From positions 1-64,000 of the forward strand of contig NZ_NCSY01000005.1 in NCBI RefSeq assembly GCF_002156875.1: 64,000 nt of DNA, given 5' to 3'. Shown piece after piece: positions 44,165 through 54,615 of this stretch. The translations under genes were made by a program, and so were the position numbers. The notes beneath the pieces were generated by a model. The model had not been told where the DNA came from. It made no database searches and saw only the letters and a program-made list of their open reading frames with translations. The stretch comes from Bacillus sp. EAC. GTDB taxonomy: Bacteria; Bacillota; Bacilli; Bacillales; Bacillaceae_G. Numbering within the stretch: the stretch's first letter is position 1; every line of letters starts with the position of its first letter.

Positions 44165-44983
44165 TTGATCTCCTCCTTTTATTTATCATTTTGTACTCTA
44201 ATTTTATGAATATCATTAAACAAAAGTCATTATTCTCTATTTCAACACAGGTTCTTTTTCTAAAAGTTTTTGACCATTATAAAGAAAAAACTTTAGCAAA
44301 AGACAGTTATTAGTTTTGACTTCCATTAGTTTATTATTCTGTAGCACTCGGAGTTGAAACATTATAAGTATTTAGGCAGTTATGATATGTACTTTGCTTA
44401 AGTATACTTTTGAATATGTATTTTTCATAATATTAAGTAAGACGATTATATTTTTTTATCAACTTGAGTAATACACTGTCTACATAAAAAGCAAAGAGAT
44501 ACTATTTACACTCTCTTTGCTTTTTATAATTAACAATTTTTGATTTTTGAAATATATTATTTCATTCACTTCCCACTTTATATAAAAAACACTTGATGGT
44601 TCAGTTATTTCAACTTATCCAAATGTCTGCTCTTACTGAAATACACAAATCATCTAGCCGATACCCTAACTCATTTCGAACAAGCTAATTTCAATAACTG
44701 CATTAGTAGTCATTTGAATCACCTATTAACAATTTAGTCACGTCATTCCAACCAATTTTCAAGTGAACAACAAAGAGTTTAAAGCTTTTCTTCATCTTTT
44801 TTTAAAGTTTCAATCCAAATTAATAAATAGCAAGAAAAAAGCACCACTAACAAAACCTTCCACAAATAACGTTTCCTCCAGTCTACACATACACTCATGC
44901 AATCCTTCTACTACTAAATCTATCTATTTCAAGAAATCATTACATTCATTTTTATCTACATCCATAATAATTTCGTAGTTCAC
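44165..44983. other. 819-bp gap without a confident gene
   Basis: Both strands lack a convincing coding frame. A 71-codon plus-strand frame at 44763-44978 has no binding site and low-complexity composition. The main feature is a perfect 13-bp hairpin at 44486-44498/44513-44525 with A and T runs on either side, a terminator shape in both directions, about 460 bp beyond the chemoreceptor stop. The region could hold an untranslated RNA or a decayed gene. Confidence 0.5.
44486..44526. terminator. Orphan bidirectional terminator-like hairpin
   Basis: AAAAAGCAAAGAG (44486-44498) pairs perfectly with CTCTTTGCTTTTT (44513-44525). No gene ends nearby on either strand. Confidence 0.7.
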
Positions 44984-46693
44984 TTAGAACGTAAATACAT
45001 TAACTCTTCTCTTTAAGTCTTCTGCCAAATTTGCTAAAGCAGATGAGGAAGCAGCAATCTCTTGCATAGTTGCCAGTTGTTCCTCAGTTGCAGCCGAAAT
45101 ATTTTGTGTTCTTTCTGCTGATTTTTGGGCAGTTGTATTTATCAATTCAATCGCATGACCCATTTGTTCTGTACCGGCTACTAGTTCCTGTACTGAATAA
45201 GATACTTCATGGATTTGGACTGAAACTTGATGTACTGATGCTTGAATTTTCCCAAATGATTTACCTGCATGATTAACATTATCTGTTCCGATTTCGACTT
45301 GATTTGTAGTTTGTTCCATTGAATCTACCGCTTTGACTACTTCAGTTTGAATAGCATTTATTAATTTTGATATTTTACTTGCAGAAGCAGCTGATTCTTC
45401 CGCTAATTTACGAACTTCTGCTGCAACTACTGCGAATCCTTTTCCATGTTCACCTACTCGAGCTGCCTCAATTGCTGCATTTAATGCCAATAGATTTGTT
45501 TGGTCGGCAATTCCTGTTATCACTCGAACAATTTCGCCAATTTCTCCAGAGCGTTCTCCTAATTCATGAATCACGTTATTAAGATAACTTATCTTTTCAT
45601 AGATGGCGTCCATTTGCTCAACAGCCTGTTTAATGACATTGCTTCCTTCAAATGATAGTTTCTCTGCTTCTTTCGCAACTTCGTTTACTCTTATCGAATT
45701 ATTTCCAATAAGTTGTGTTTGTCCAACCATCCCTTGAATAGTTTCGGAGGCTTCTATTACCGTAGTTACTTGATTATCTGAGTCACTTGCAAACTCTAAA
45801 GTTACAGTTGCAATATGTTCACTAGCTTCACTCGTTTGTTCAGCACTTGCAGAAAGCTGGCTTGAAAATACGGCAAATTGATCTGATGCCTCATGTATTT
45901 GGTTAATTATCTCCCTTAACTTGCATGTTGATTGATTATAGGCTGAGACTAAAATACCGATTTCATCCTTTGAATCATAGACAACTTCTTTAGTTAAATC
46001 CCCTCTCTCTGTTGCCTGTAAACCTATCATTAATTGCTTTATTGGATTTACAATTAACCGTGCAATATAATTTCCTAATATTAAAATCACGACTGTGGTA
46101 GCAATAACTACTTTGAATGAGTTAAATATTGCACTGGAGGCAATATCTTTATTTTTTTGATATGTTTTTTCGGAAATCTTTAAATTCAAATTGTCTAATT
46201 CATCATATTTAGAAGTTAATTGATTCTGATAATTATTTATTTCAGAATAATAGATTTTAATAGCTTCTTCATTTTCATTTAATTTACCAAGCTCAATTGC
46301 TTTATATATATTTGTCTCAAAACTTGGAAGTATCTTTTGAATATCTTCAATAATTTTTCCTTCTTCAGTTGTCATATTCGTGGTTTTATATTTATTTAGT
46401 AGCTCATTATTTTCTTTAAAACGAGCATTTATATCTTTTTCGATTTCCTTAGCAGTATTTTCATCAACGCCATCAGTAAAACATTGCCACATATCTGCAA
46501 TAATCATTCGATTGTTCAATCTATATTTAGCAAAGTCATTAGTAGGTATTACTCTACTTTTGTACATCACCTCGGTGTTTTCTCTCATCTGCGACATATT
46601 TATGTATCCAATTAACTGTATTAATGACATAGAGAAAATAAATAAAAAAACCAAAAACCCAATTTTTGTTTTAGTACTTAAATTGCGAATCAT
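44984..46693 (-). CDS. Methyl-accepting chemotaxis protein
   Basis: A 569-residue transmembrane chemoreceptor: first helix at about 11-33, a four-helix-bundle ligand domain (about 35-185), a second helix (about 190-212), a HAMP domain and a long cytoplasmic signalling coiled coil with the conserved hairpin tip [36 protein letters not shown] (broken here into blocks by family knowledge). It would signal through CheA/CheW. The ATG at 46693 follows AAAGGAGAGAG; a longer frame from 46783 adds a spurious hydrophobic segment. It is monocistronic. Ligand unknown. Confidence 0.93.
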   Translation of the reverse strand: MIRNLSTKTKIGFLVFLFIFSMSLIQLIGYINMSQMRENTEVMYKSRVIPTNDFAKYRLNNRMIIADMWQCFTDGVDENTAKEIEKDINARFKENNELLNKYKTTNMTTEEGKIIEDIQKILPSFETNIYKAIELGKLNENEEAIKIYYSEINNYQNQLTSKYDELDNLNLKISEKTYQKNKDIASSAIFNSFKVVIATTVVILILGNYIARLIVNPIKQLMIGLQATERGDLTKEVVYDSKDEIGILVSAYNQSTCKLREIINQIHEASDQFAVFSSQLSASAEQTSEASEHIATVTLEFASDSDNQVTTVIEASETIQGMVGQTQLIGNNSIRVNEVAKEAEKLSFEGSNVIKQAVEQMDAIYEKISYLNNVIHELGERSGEIGEIVRVITGIADQTNLLALNAAIEAARVGEHGKGFAVVAAEVRKLAEESAASASKISKLINAIQTEVVKAVDSMEQTTNQVEIGTDNVNHAGKSFGKIQASVHQVSVQIHEVSYSVQELVAGTEQMGHAIELINTTAQKSAERTQNISAATEEQLATMQEIAASSSALANLAEDLKRRVNVFTF

Positions 46694-46961
46694 TTCTCTC
46701 TCCTTTTCAGCTAGCAAAAATAATATAAAGATGCTTAAAATGTTATGTGAAAAAAGTAACATGATGCTATACATAAGTAACAAATATGATTGAACAACTA
46801 AACTATAAATTACTACCTAACTAATCACCACTCCAACTTTTACCGTTTTAAAAGGTAAAAATTTTTACTACTGTAGCTAGCGCTTATCTCGAATAAACGC
46901 AAGCCTAAAGGGCAATATAATTATTGTTGAGTTTTATCTTTACAATAATAGGAGGAATTTC

Positions 46962-47129
46962 ATGGCACAGAATCAAGAACATCACCACTCACATAAAACA
47001 GGTGAAACAGTTATGGAAACAGGTCATTATATAGATGCAGATGGTGATCACATTGAATTAACTGCAGGACAAAAGTTCCCAAGTTGTCCTTCCTCTGGTC
47101 ATTCTACAAATTGGAAGCATGAACAATAA
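46962..47129 (+). CDS. yjzC: YjzC-family small protein
   Basis: A 55-residue His-rich protein (start [15 protein letters not shown], end [10 protein letters not shown]) found by reading the plus strand; it begins 6 nt after GGAGGAA. It contains the YjzC-like [12 protein letters not shown] and KFPSCPSSG segments. The family is common in Bacillus and has no known function. A terminator follows. Upstream, TTTTACC (46838-46844) and GGTAAAA (46854-46860) form an inverted repeat of unknown role. Confidence 0.85.
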   Translation: MAQNQEHHHSHKTGETVMETGHYIDADGDHIELTAGQKFPSCPSSGHSTNWKHEQ

Positions 47130-47138
47130 AAATTTAGT

Positions 47139-47190
47139 AAAACAAAAAGACAGCTTACTTATGAGTAGGACTGTTTTTTGTTTTACTATG
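47139..47190 (+). terminator. Terminator after yjzC
   Basis: The A-rich arm at 47139-47153 ending GACAG pairs with CTGTTTTTTGTTTT (47171-47184), with one bulged G; T-rich sequence follows. Confidence 0.75.
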
Positions 47191-47239
47191 ATTTTATATC
47201 TCCATTTCATAAAAATATAAAATTACAAAACTTCGAAAT

Positions 47240-47287
47240 TGAAAAAAAAACAGAAACATGTCAGTGAAAATCGACTGTTTCTGTTTT
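47240..47287 (-). terminator. Terminator of the sugar ABC transporter operon
   Basis: AAAACAGAAACA (47247-47258) pairs with TGTTTCTGTTTT (47276-47287); the minus-strand side ends in a run of nine T. Confidence 0.88.
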
Positions 47288-47304
47288 AAAAATTCGAACT
47301 CTCA

Positions 47305-48480
47305 TTACTTTCCTTTATTTCGTGTAATTACATCAAACACAACTGCAAGAACAAGAACCGCACCACGAATGATGTATTGGTAAGATATATCGATTCCCAT
47401 CAAGTTCATTCCACTCGTTAATGAAGCCATTACGAATGCACCAATAATCGTACCTGTTACTTTACCAACACCACCTGCAGCAGAAACACCACCGACATAA
47501 GCAGCAGCGATTGCATCCAACTCAAACATTGTACCTGCTTGAGGCGATGCAGATGCAAGTCTTGCTGTAAATAATACTCCTGAAAGAGCTGCAAGCATAC
47601 TCATTGATCCAAACACAATGTAAGTAATCTTTTTAACACTAATTCCACTTAGTTGTGCAGCCTCTGGGTTTCCACCAACAGCATAAATGTGACGCCCTAA
47701 AGGAGTTTTAGTTGAAATAAAGTGATAAACTATTACTACTATTAACATGATTACCGCAGTCCAAGAAATTCCTTGGTATCCCGCTAGAATATAACAAATA
47801 TAACCAATTATTCCAGAAATAAATAATAATTTTAATATTTGCATTGGCATTGAAAGCACTTCAAATCCGTAAGTGATGTTAACACTTCGCTTCTTAAAGT
47901 CACTCCAAATAAGAAGAATGATTGAAAGTGCCCCAATTATTAATGTCGAAACATGTAAATCGTTCCAATTTCCAAAGCTCGGAATATAACCATTTCCAAT
48001 CGCTTTGAAATTCTCATTTGAAGTGATAATCGTACCAGTATGAACAAGGGACATCAGTAATAATCCCTTGAAAATTAGCATTCCTGCTAATGAAACTACG
48101 AATGAAGGAATTCCTAATTGGGCAACAAAAAATCCGTTAACTAAGCCTATTATTGCGCCGATTACAAGAACTGCCACAATTGATAACCAAACTGGCAATC
48201 CATACTTTGTTAAAAATAGAGCAACAACTGCTCCAAGGAAACCAGCCACAAAACCAACTGAAAGGTCAATATGTCTAATTACAATGACAAGTGTCATACC
48301 TACAGCAAGAACTGCGACATAACCTGTCATGTTGATTAAATCACTTAAGTTACGAGAGGACATAAATAATCCGTCTGTATTTATTGTGAAAACTAGCATA
48401 ATTACAGCAAGTGCAATATACATTCCATACTCACGAATGTTTTTCTTTAATAAAATACCTGCTTCTTGGAAAAAATTCAT
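47305..48480 (-). CDS. mmsB: Multiple-sugar ABC transporter permease (GguB/MmsB type)
   Basis: A 391-residue membrane permease with about ten to eleven helices of the branched-chain/monosaccharide (CUT2) family. Typical blocks include GMTLVIVIRHIDLSVG and the C-terminal AAYVGGVSAAGGVGKVTGTIIGA. It forms the pore for monosaccharides delivered by the lipoprotein encoded at 50132-51280. The ATG at 48480 follows AGAGGTTG; a TTG at 48489 overlaps that site. It is the last gene of the three-gene operon. Confidence 0.92.
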   Translation of the reverse strand: MNFFQEAGILLKKNIREYGMYIALAVIMLVFTINTDGLFMSSRNLSDLINMTGYVAVLAVGMTLVIVIRHIDLSVGFVAGFLGAVVALFLTKYGLPVWLSIVAVLVIGAIIGLVNGFFVAQLGIPSFVVSLAGMLIFKGLLLMSLVHTGTIITSNENFKAIGNGYIPSFGNWNDLHVSTLIIGALSIILLIWSDFKKRSVNITYGFEVLSMPMQILKLLFISGIIGYICYILAGYQGISWTAVIMLIVVIVYHFISTKTPLGRHIYAVGGNPEAAQLSGISVKKITYIVFGSMSMLAALSGVLFTARLASASPQAGTMFELDAIAAAYVGGVSAAGGVGKVTGTIIGAFVMASLTSGMNLMGIDISYQYIIRGAVLVLAVVFDVITRNKGK

Positions 48481-48495
48481 TTTATTCAACCTCTC

Positions 48496-50016
48496 TTAAA
48501 CTGTAGCAAGGGCCATTACACTCTCTTGCGTTGCTTCTTCTCTTGATAATTCCCCAGTTATTTTACCTTCTGCCATTACATAAATTCGGTCACTCATACC
48601 AAGTACTTCTGGAAGTTCAGAGGAAATCATGATAATGCTCATGCCCTGATCAACCAAAAGATTCATAAATGAATATATTTCAAATTTGGCACCTACGTCG
48701 ATTCCACGTGTCGGTTCATCTAGGATAAGTACATTTGGATTTGTAAATAACCATTTACTTAATGATACTTTTTGCTGATTACCTCCGCTCAATTTCCCAA
48801 CAACTGAAGCAATTGACGGAGCTTTAATATTTAACTTATTTAGATAATCATTCGCAACTACTATTTCTTCATGTTGATTAATAACACTTGATTTTGAAAT
48901 CTTGAATAAGTTCGTAATTGAAATATTATTTTTAATATCTTGCTCGAGAATCAAACCGTCACCTTTACGATCCTCAGTTACATAAGCAATTCCAGCTTTT
49001 ATCGCATCTTTCGGATGCTTAAAACGCTTATTCTCACCTTGAATTAAAATAGAACCATCGAGTTTGAAACTAGTTGGATTACCAAAAATACTTTTCGCTA
49101 ATTCTGTTCTACCAGATCCCATTAGTCCAGCAATCCCAATAATTTCACCTTTACGAACATTTAAATTTATATTATGAAGAATTTTACGACCTAACTTTGG
49201 ATCATAAACATTCCAATCTTGCAATTCTAAAGAAACCTCACCAAACTTTTGATTAGGACGTTTTGGATAAATATCATCAATTTCACGACCAACCATGTGT
49301 TTAATAATTGTATTTTCGCTAATTTCACCTTTATCTTTATCTAATGAGCAAATAGTGTGCCCATCTCGAAGTACTGTTACTGTATCTGCAATTGCAATTA
49401 CTTCTTTCAATTTGTGTGAAATCATAATACATGAAATCCCTTGATTCTTTAATTCATTCATTAAGAACAGTAGATTTTCACTATCATCTTCATTTAATGC
49501 TGCAGTAGGCTCATCAAGAATTAATAACTTAACGTCCCTACTTAGTGCTTTGGCTATTTCAACAAGTTGCTGTTTACCAACACCTAATTCTTTTATTTGC
49601 ACATCGGGATTAACATCTAATTTTACTTTTTTTAACATTTCAATTGCTTTTACAATTGTTTCATTGAAATCAACGGTCATTCCTTTTTTAATTTCATGAC
49701 CAATAAATATATTTTCGTATACTGATAGTTCAGGAAAAAGAGATAATTCCTGATATATGATACCGATACCTTTTTTTTCACTGTCACTTATTTTTGAAAA
49801 TTTTTGAACTTCATCTCCAAAAATAATATCTCCGGTATATGTTCCAAACGGATATATACCACTTAAAACTTTCATTAAGGTTGACTTTCCAGCGCCATTT
49901 TCACCTACTAAGCAATGGATTTCACCTTTTCTTACCTTAAAGTTTACGTCACTTAAGGCCTTAACACCTGGAAACTCTTTTGAGATGTTTCTCATCTCTA
50001 ATATAAATTCACTCAT
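48496..50016 (-). CDS. mmsA: Multiple-sugar ABC transporter ATP-binding protein (GguA/MmsA type)
   Basis: A 506-residue tandem ATPase. The first domain has Walker A GENGAGKST, signature LGVGKQQLVEIAKA and Walker B LLILDEPTAAL. The second has the usual altered Walker A (GLMGSGRTE), LSGGNQQKVSLSKWL and LILDEPTRGIDVG. This is the normal architecture of CUT2 sugar importers. GGAGACGG precedes the ATG. It is 15 bp upstream of the permease gene and about 115 bp downstream of the binding-protein gene. Confidence 0.94.
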   Translation of the reverse strand: MSEFILEMRNISKEFPGVKALSDVNFKVRKGEIHCLVGENGAGKSTLMKVLSGIYPFGTYTGDIIFGDEVQKFSKISDSEKKGIGIIYQELSLFPELSVYENIFIGHEIKKGMTVDFNETIVKAIEMLKKVKLDVNPDVQIKELGVGKQQLVEIAKALSRDVKLLILDEPTAALNEDDSENLLFLMNELKNQGISCIMISHKLKEVIAIADTVTVLRDGHTICSLDKDKGEISENTIIKHMVGREIDDIYPKRPNQKFGEVSLELQDWNVYDPKLGRKILHNINLNVRKGEIIGIAGLMGSGRTELAKSIFGNPTSFKLDGSILIQGENKRFKHPKDAIKAGIAYVTEDRKGDGLILEQDIKNNISITNLFKISKSSVINQHEEIVVANDYLNKLNIKAPSIASVVGKLSGGNQQKVSLSKWLFTNPNVLILDEPTRGIDVGAKFEIYSFMNLLVDQGMSIIMISSELPEVLGMSDRIYVMAEGKITGELSREEATQESVMALATV

Positions 50017-50131
50017 ATGATCCGTCTCCTGAAATTACAAATAGATTCAGTAAAAAACAAATGGAATAACTAACAAAATAGTGACGGGAGGCTCCATCAC
50101 TATTTTGCTAGATTAATATATTTTCATCTAA

Positions 50132-51280
50132 TTACTTTAGTCCTGTAAAATCAGAAGCTTGATAGTAACCAGAATCAATTAATGCACTTTGTACGCTGTC
50201 ATGATCAACAACAATGATGTCAGTTTGTTTTGTTTTGATATCTGCTTTACCATTGTTTGTAACTCCTGAAGCATCAGGTGTTTCATCTTTTAAGATTGAT
50301 GTAGCAGTAGCAATTGCATCTGTAACTAATGTACGAACATCTTTAAATACAGTCATAGATTGTTTTCCATCGATGATGTACTGTATAGAAGCTTGTTCAG
50401 CATCTTGACCAGAAATCACATATGAAGTGATATCTTTGTCTGCCTTATATGTGTCAGCAATAGAACGAGCTGTTCCATCATTTGGAGCAAGGATTAACAC
50501 ATCACCTTTATCTGCTTTTGAAGCTTTTGTTAAGTTAGATGCAGCTAATGTCTTCGCAACGTTGAAATCCCAGTTAGTTGTTACTTGACCAATAATTTTT
50601 CCTTCTTCGTCACGAGTTAATTCAGCTTTATCTTTTAATTTAACTGCCTCTGGTGAATTCACAACTTTGAATGTACCATCAGCAATTTTTGGTTGAAGAA
50701 CACTCCAAGCACCTTGGAAGAATAAGAATGCGTTGTTATCAGTTGCAGCTCCTGCATATAGGTTTAAAGGTTGACCTTTTTCGCCTGAAGCATGATCTAC
50801 AAGATATTGTGCTTGTGCAGCACCTACAGCAATGCTATCGAACGATACATAGTAATCAACAGCATCAGTACCTGTAATTAAGCGATCGTAAGAGATAACT
50901 TTCACTCCAGCAGCTTTTGCAGCTTCAGCTGAAGCAGCAGCAGCAGCGCCGTCTTGAGGACAAATAATTAAAACTTTGATTCCTTTTGCAATTAAAGAAT
51001 CAACATTTGCTTTCTCTTTAGCAGAGTCCCCTTGTGAGAATAAAATCTGAACTGAATAATCTGTATCTTTTAAAGCATCTTTAAATCGTGTTTCGTCTTG
51101 AGTCCAACGTGGCTCATCTTTTGTAGGTAAAACGATACCGATATCAACTTTGCCATCTTTATTTTTCTTACCAACTGAAGAGCTATCATTAGATGTTGAA
51201 GAAGAGCCACATCCTGCAGCAGCAAAAGCAAACACCAAAAGAACTGAAAAAATTGCTAAAATCTTTTTTAAACTTTTCAA
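50132..51280 (-). CDS. chvE: ChvE-type monosaccharide-binding lipoprotein
   Basis: A 382-residue lipoprotein with signal peptide, lipobox AAGC (Cys24) and a Ser-rich linker, then a periplasmic-binding-protein fold. The blocks IGIVLPTKDEPRWTQD, VISYDRLITGTDAVDYYVSFD and ATDNNAFLFFQGAWSVL are like Agrobacterium ChvE, which binds arabinose, xylose, galactose and glucose. The start is TTG at 51280, 7 nt after AAGGGGGA. It is the first gene of the operon, and three cre-like sites lie upstream. Exact sugar not readable. Confidence 0.92.
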   Translation of the reverse strand: MKSLKKILAIFSVLLVFAFAAAGCGSSSTSNDSSSVGKKNKDGKVDIGIVLPTKDEPRWTQDETRFKDALKDTDYSVQILFSQGDSAKEKANVDSLIAKGIKVLIICPQDGAAAAASAEAAKAAGVKVISYDRLITGTDAVDYYVSFDSIAVGAAQAQYLVDHASGEKGQPLNLYAGAATDNNAFLFFQGAWSVLQPKIADGTFKVVNSPEAVKLKDKAELTRDEEGKIIGQVTTNWDFNVAKTLAASNLTKASKADKGDVLILAPNDGTARSIADTYKADKDITSYVISGQDAEQASIQYIIDGKQSMTVFKDVRTLVTDAIATATSILKDETPDASGVTNNGKADIKTKQTDIIVVDHDSVQSALIDSGYYQASDFTGLK

Positions 51281-51302
51281 AACGCTTCCCCCTTATTTTT
51301 TC

Positions 51303-51316
51303 TGATTACGTTTACA
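51303..51316 (-). promoter_or_regulatory. cre-like site 1 upstream of chvE
   Basis: TGTAAACGTAATCA matches 13 of 14 positions of the cre consensus and lies 23 bp before the chvE start codon. Confidence 0.7.
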
Positions 51317-51340
51317 TATTTAAGGTATCACGGATTTATT

Positions 51341-51354
51341 TGGAAACGCTTCCC
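51341..51354 (+). promoter_or_regulatory. cre-like site 2 upstream of chvE
   Basis: TGGAAACGCTTCCC matches 12 of 14 consensus positions; it is a near-palindrome centred on the CG. Confidence 0.5.
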
Positions 51355-51403
51355 TATTTCCTTCACTCATTTGTCTATTACCTGTACTTATTTAACTTGT
51401 TTT

Positions 51404-51417
51404 AGAAAACGGTTTCA
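51404..51417 (-). promoter_or_regulatory. cre-like site 3 upstream of chvE
   Basis: TGAAACCGTTTTCT matches 13 of 14 positions. With sites 1 and 2 it gives three LacI-family-type boxes in 115 bp. Confidence 0.6.
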
Positions 51418-51564
51418 TTCCTTTCTATAAAACTAGCATTATTTAGACATTTGGATATATTTATACAGTAATACAAAGATTTAAGTATCTCGACTTTAAA
51501 AAAAGTCAGACCTAAATGCGCTTATTTTTAACTTAAAGAAACTTACCTAGAATTTAGGATAGAA

Positions 51565-51600
51565 AAAAAGAGAGAACATAAAAAGTTCTCTCTTCTTTAT
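51565..51600 (-). terminator. Terminator of the gnt operon
   Basis: AAGAGAGAAC (51568-51577) pairs with GTTCTCTCTT (51585-51594), with seven T residues on the minus strand, about 105 bp beyond gntP. Confidence 0.85.
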
Positions 51601-51700
51601 TTAAAGATGATTTTTTTAATTCTTTACTTTTATCTAGTTTTTTAAAGCATGCTCCGCCTTGTACACGGATGATTAAAATCCATGCTGCTGCATTTTAACA

Positions 51701-53047
51701 CTATACGAATAAACTTAGTAATAGAATAAATCCTAATCCACTAACCGAAATAATTGTCTCAAGTAATGTCCAAGTTGAGAAAGTTTCTTTCATGCTTAAA
51801 CCAAAATATTCTTTAAACATCCAGAAACCAGCATCATTAACATGTGATGCAATTAAGCTACCTGCTCCTGTTGCAAGAACAACTAAAGCAAGGTTTACAT
51901 CGGATGAACCCAACATTGGGATAACTAGACCAGCAGTAGTTAGAGATGCAACTGTTGCAGATCCTAATGAAATACGTAAAATTGCAGCGATGATCCATGC
52001 TAGTAAAATCGGTGATAACGAAGTGCCTTTGAATAATTCAGCTACATAGTCACCTACTCCACCATTAATTAATACTTGTTTAAAGGCACCGCCGCCTCCG
52101 ATGATTAAGAGCATCATACCAATATGTGTAATTGCTGTTGTACAAGAATCCATCACTTCTTTGATTGGAATTTTTCTAGCTAATCCCATTGAATAGATTG
52201 CAAATAGTAAGGAAATCACCATTGCTGTGGATGCGTTTCCAATAAAACGGATAATAGCAAGTACATGATTATCTTCAAATCCTACTGTTTCTTGAAGTAA
52301 AGTAATAATTGTAGCAATCGCCATTAAAATAACAGGAAGCATAGCAGTAAATACACTGATACCAAATCCTGGTGTTTCTTCTAGTTTAAAAACCTTTTGT
52401 TCGCCTAATGAGGCAATATTTCCTGTTTTATTAAATGATTCAGGAACCAATTTTTTAGCAATCTTAGTAAATAAAGGACCTGCGATTATAACAGTCGGAA
52501 TCGCAATAATTAAACCGTAAAGTAAAACTTCACCTATATTTGCGCCATATTCACCTGCGATTACAGTTGGACCAGGGTGCGGTGGTAAGAAACCGTGCGT
52601 TACAGATAAAGCAGCCGCCATTGGTATTCCAAGATACAAAATAGAAACCTTTAATTGTTTTGAAATCGCAAATACGATTGGAATCAATAATACTAATCCT
52701 ACTTCGAAGAATAAAGCTACTCCGATAATGAATGAAGCTGCAACTACAGCCCACTGAATATTCTTTTCTCCAAATTTGTTAACAAGAGTCATTGCAATAC
52801 GTTGCGCGCCACCAGAATCCGCGATCAACTTACCAAGCATCGCACCTAGTCCAAAGATTAATGCTAAATGACCAAGTGTTCCACCTAATCCAGCTTCGAT
52901 TGTGGTGACTATCTCATCTAGTTTCATTCCAAGAGCCAAAGCTACGCCAAACGAGACAATTATTAATGAGATAAACGTGTTTAACTTTAAACCCATGATT
53001 AAAATAAGTAATGCTATAATTCCTATTGCTACTATAACCAATGGCAT
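51701..53047 (-). CDS. gntP: Gluconate:proton symporter GntP
   Basis: A 448-residue membrane permease of the GntP family with about twelve to fourteen helices. Family blocks include LIFGLGAMLGKLIADSGGAQRIA, the PPHPGP motif in a re-entrant loop, and GSATVASLTTAGLV. It takes up D-gluconate for phosphorylation by the kinase gene just upstream. A GGGGGG binding site precedes the ATG. It is the third gene of a gntR-gntK-gntP operon; the gntZ dehydrogenase that follows in B. subtilis is absent here. Confidence 0.94.
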   Translation of the reverse strand: MPLVIVAIGIIALLILIMGLKLNTFISLIIVSFGVALALGMKLDEIVTTIEAGLGGTLGHLALIFGLGAMLGKLIADSGGAQRIAMTLVNKFGEKNIQWAVVAASFIIGVALFFEVGLVLLIPIVFAISKQLKVSILYLGIPMAAALSVTHGFLPPHPGPTVIAGEYGANIGEVLLYGLIIAIPTVIIAGPLFTKIAKKLVPESFNKTGNIASLGEQKVFKLEETPGFGISVFTAMLPVILMAIATIITLLQETVGFEDNHVLAIIRFIGNASTAMVISLLFAIYSMGLARKIPIKEVMDSCTTAITHIGMMLLIIGGGGAFKQVLINGGVGDYVAELFKGTSLSPILLAWIIAAILRISLGSATVASLTTAGLVIPMLGSSDVNLALVVLATGAGSLIASHVNDAGFWMFKEYFGLSMKETFSTWTLLETIISVSGLGFILLLSLFV

Positions 53048-53067
53048 TGATATTTCCCCCCGTATAT

Positions 53068-54615
53068 TTATCTATTTATTTTATTAATTAATCCTCTTTG
53101 ATAATTTGCAATACGTTTATAATCTTCTTCTAACACTCGCGATAGGTTAATAAAGATAGGCAATAAATGTCTGTACTCTTGTACTGCCTCTTTCTTAGGT
53201 ACATGCTTGTGGGTACTTCCCACCATTTCAGAAGCTACTTCGAATGATTCTATTTTCCCTGTTGCATAGAGTCCTAAAATACAAGCACCTAGACAAGAAC
53301 TTTCATAGCTTTCCGGCACGACCACTTCCAAGTCAAAAATATCGGACATCATTTGACGCCATACGTTTGATCTTGCGAACCCACCAGTTGCTTGGATTCG
53401 AGTTACTGGTCCTTCCATGCATTCAATTAATGCTAAAAATACTGTATATAAGTTGTAAATAACACCTTCAAGAGCAGCGCGAATCATATGTTCCTTTTTA
53501 TGCGCCATCGTTAAGCCAAAGAATGAGCCGCGTACGTCAGGATTCCATAATGGTGCACGTTCACCCGCTAGGTAAGGATGAAATAACAATCCATCAGCCC
53601 CCGGTCTTACACCTTCAGCTATCTTTGTTAATACTTCATATGGATCAATACCTAGTCTTTTCGCTGTTTCTACCTCTGAAGCTGCAAATTCATCACGTAT
53701 CCAACGAAAAACCATCCCGCCATTGTTTACTGGTCCACCAATGACCCAATGTTTTTCAGTTAATGCGTAGCAAAATATTCGTCCTTTTTCGTCTGTTTGC
53801 GGATGATCAATAATAGTTCGAATCGCCCCACTTGTTCCAATTGTGACCGCAATTTCGCCTTTTTTAATCGCATTCACACCAAGATTGGAAAGTACGCCAT
53901 CACTTGCACCAATTACAAAGGGAGTTTGTGGATCAATCCCCATTTGTCTAGCCAAATCAGGATTACAGTTGGTAAAAATCTCGGTGGTAGGAACAAGCTT
54001 AGATAGTTGCTCAGTTGTGATCCCCGCAATTCGTAAGGCTCCCTCATCCCAATCTAGTGTTTTGAGATTCATCATGCCCATGGCTGAAGCAAGGGAATGA
54101 TCGACAACGTACTGGTCAAAAAACTTTTTAAATATATATTCTTTAATTCCGATATATTTTTTAGCTTTAGCAGCTATCTCTCGTCGTTCGTTCACAATCC
54201 AAGTAATCTTGCTTAAAGGTGACATCGGGTGAATCGGTGTTCCTGTGCGTTTATAGACTTCATGTCCATTTAAATCATCTTTAATTTTATGTGTCCATGA
54301 TTCACTACGATTATCTGCCCATGTAATACATGGTGTTAGTGGTTGATCATTTTCATCCATGGCAATAAGGCTATGCATCGCACTGCTAAAAGAAATAAAC
54401 GAAATCTCTTTTTGCGGATGTTGTTTCATGATTTTCGAAATAGCTTGTACCACAGCCGTAAAAATCTCTTCTGGGTCTTGTTCAGCTGTCGAAATATCAG
54501 GTGTGTAGAGTGGGTAACCGATATTCTCTTGTTGGAAAACTTCGCCTTTTTCACTAAATAAAACGGCTTTTGTGCTTGTCGTACCGATGTCTAACCCTAA
54601 CATATAGCTTTTCAT
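53068..54615 (-). CDS. gntK: Gluconokinase GntK (FGGY family)
   Basis: A 515-residue FGGY-family sugar kinase that converts gluconate to 6-phosphogluconate. The phosphate loop LGLDIGTTSTKAVLF is at residues 6-20, and GTSGAIRT and the later ATGGFARSNVWRQMMSDIF blocks are present. Its length is that of the Gram-positive GntK type, unlike the small E. coli gluconokinase. The start overlaps the gntR stop by one base (TAATG) and AAAGGAG lies upstream inside gntR. Context with gntR and gntP makes gluconate the substrate. Confidence 0.95.
   Translation of the reverse strand: MKSYMLGLDIGTTSTKAVLFSEKGEVFQQENIGYPLYTPDISTAEQDPEEIFTAVVQAISKIMKQHPQKEISFISFSSAMHSLIAMDENDQPLTPCITWADNRSESWTHKIKDDLNGHEVYKRTGTPIHPMSPLSKITWIVNERREIAAKAKKYIGIKEYIFKKFFDQYVVDHSLASAMGMMNLKTLDWDEGALRIAGITTEQLSKLVPTTEIFTNCNPDLARQMGIDPQTPFVIGASDGVLSNLGVNAIKKGEIAVTIGTSGAIRTIIDHPQTDEKGRIFCYALTEKHWVIGGPVNNGGMVFRWIRDEFAASEVETAKRLGIDPYEVLTKIAEGVRPGADGLLFHPYLAGERAPLWNPDVRGSFFGLTMAHKKEHMIRAALEGVIYNLYTVFLALIECMEGPVTRIQATGGFARSNVWRQMMSDIFDLEVVVPESYESSCLGACILGLYATGKIESFEVASEMVGSTHKHVPKKEAVQEYRHLLPIFINLSRVLEEDYKRIANYQRGLINKINR

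Noticed and set aside
44763-44978. 71-codon plus-strand frame rich in Ser, Lys and Phe
   Set aside because: No binding site, low complexity, and lies in a long AT-rich gap.
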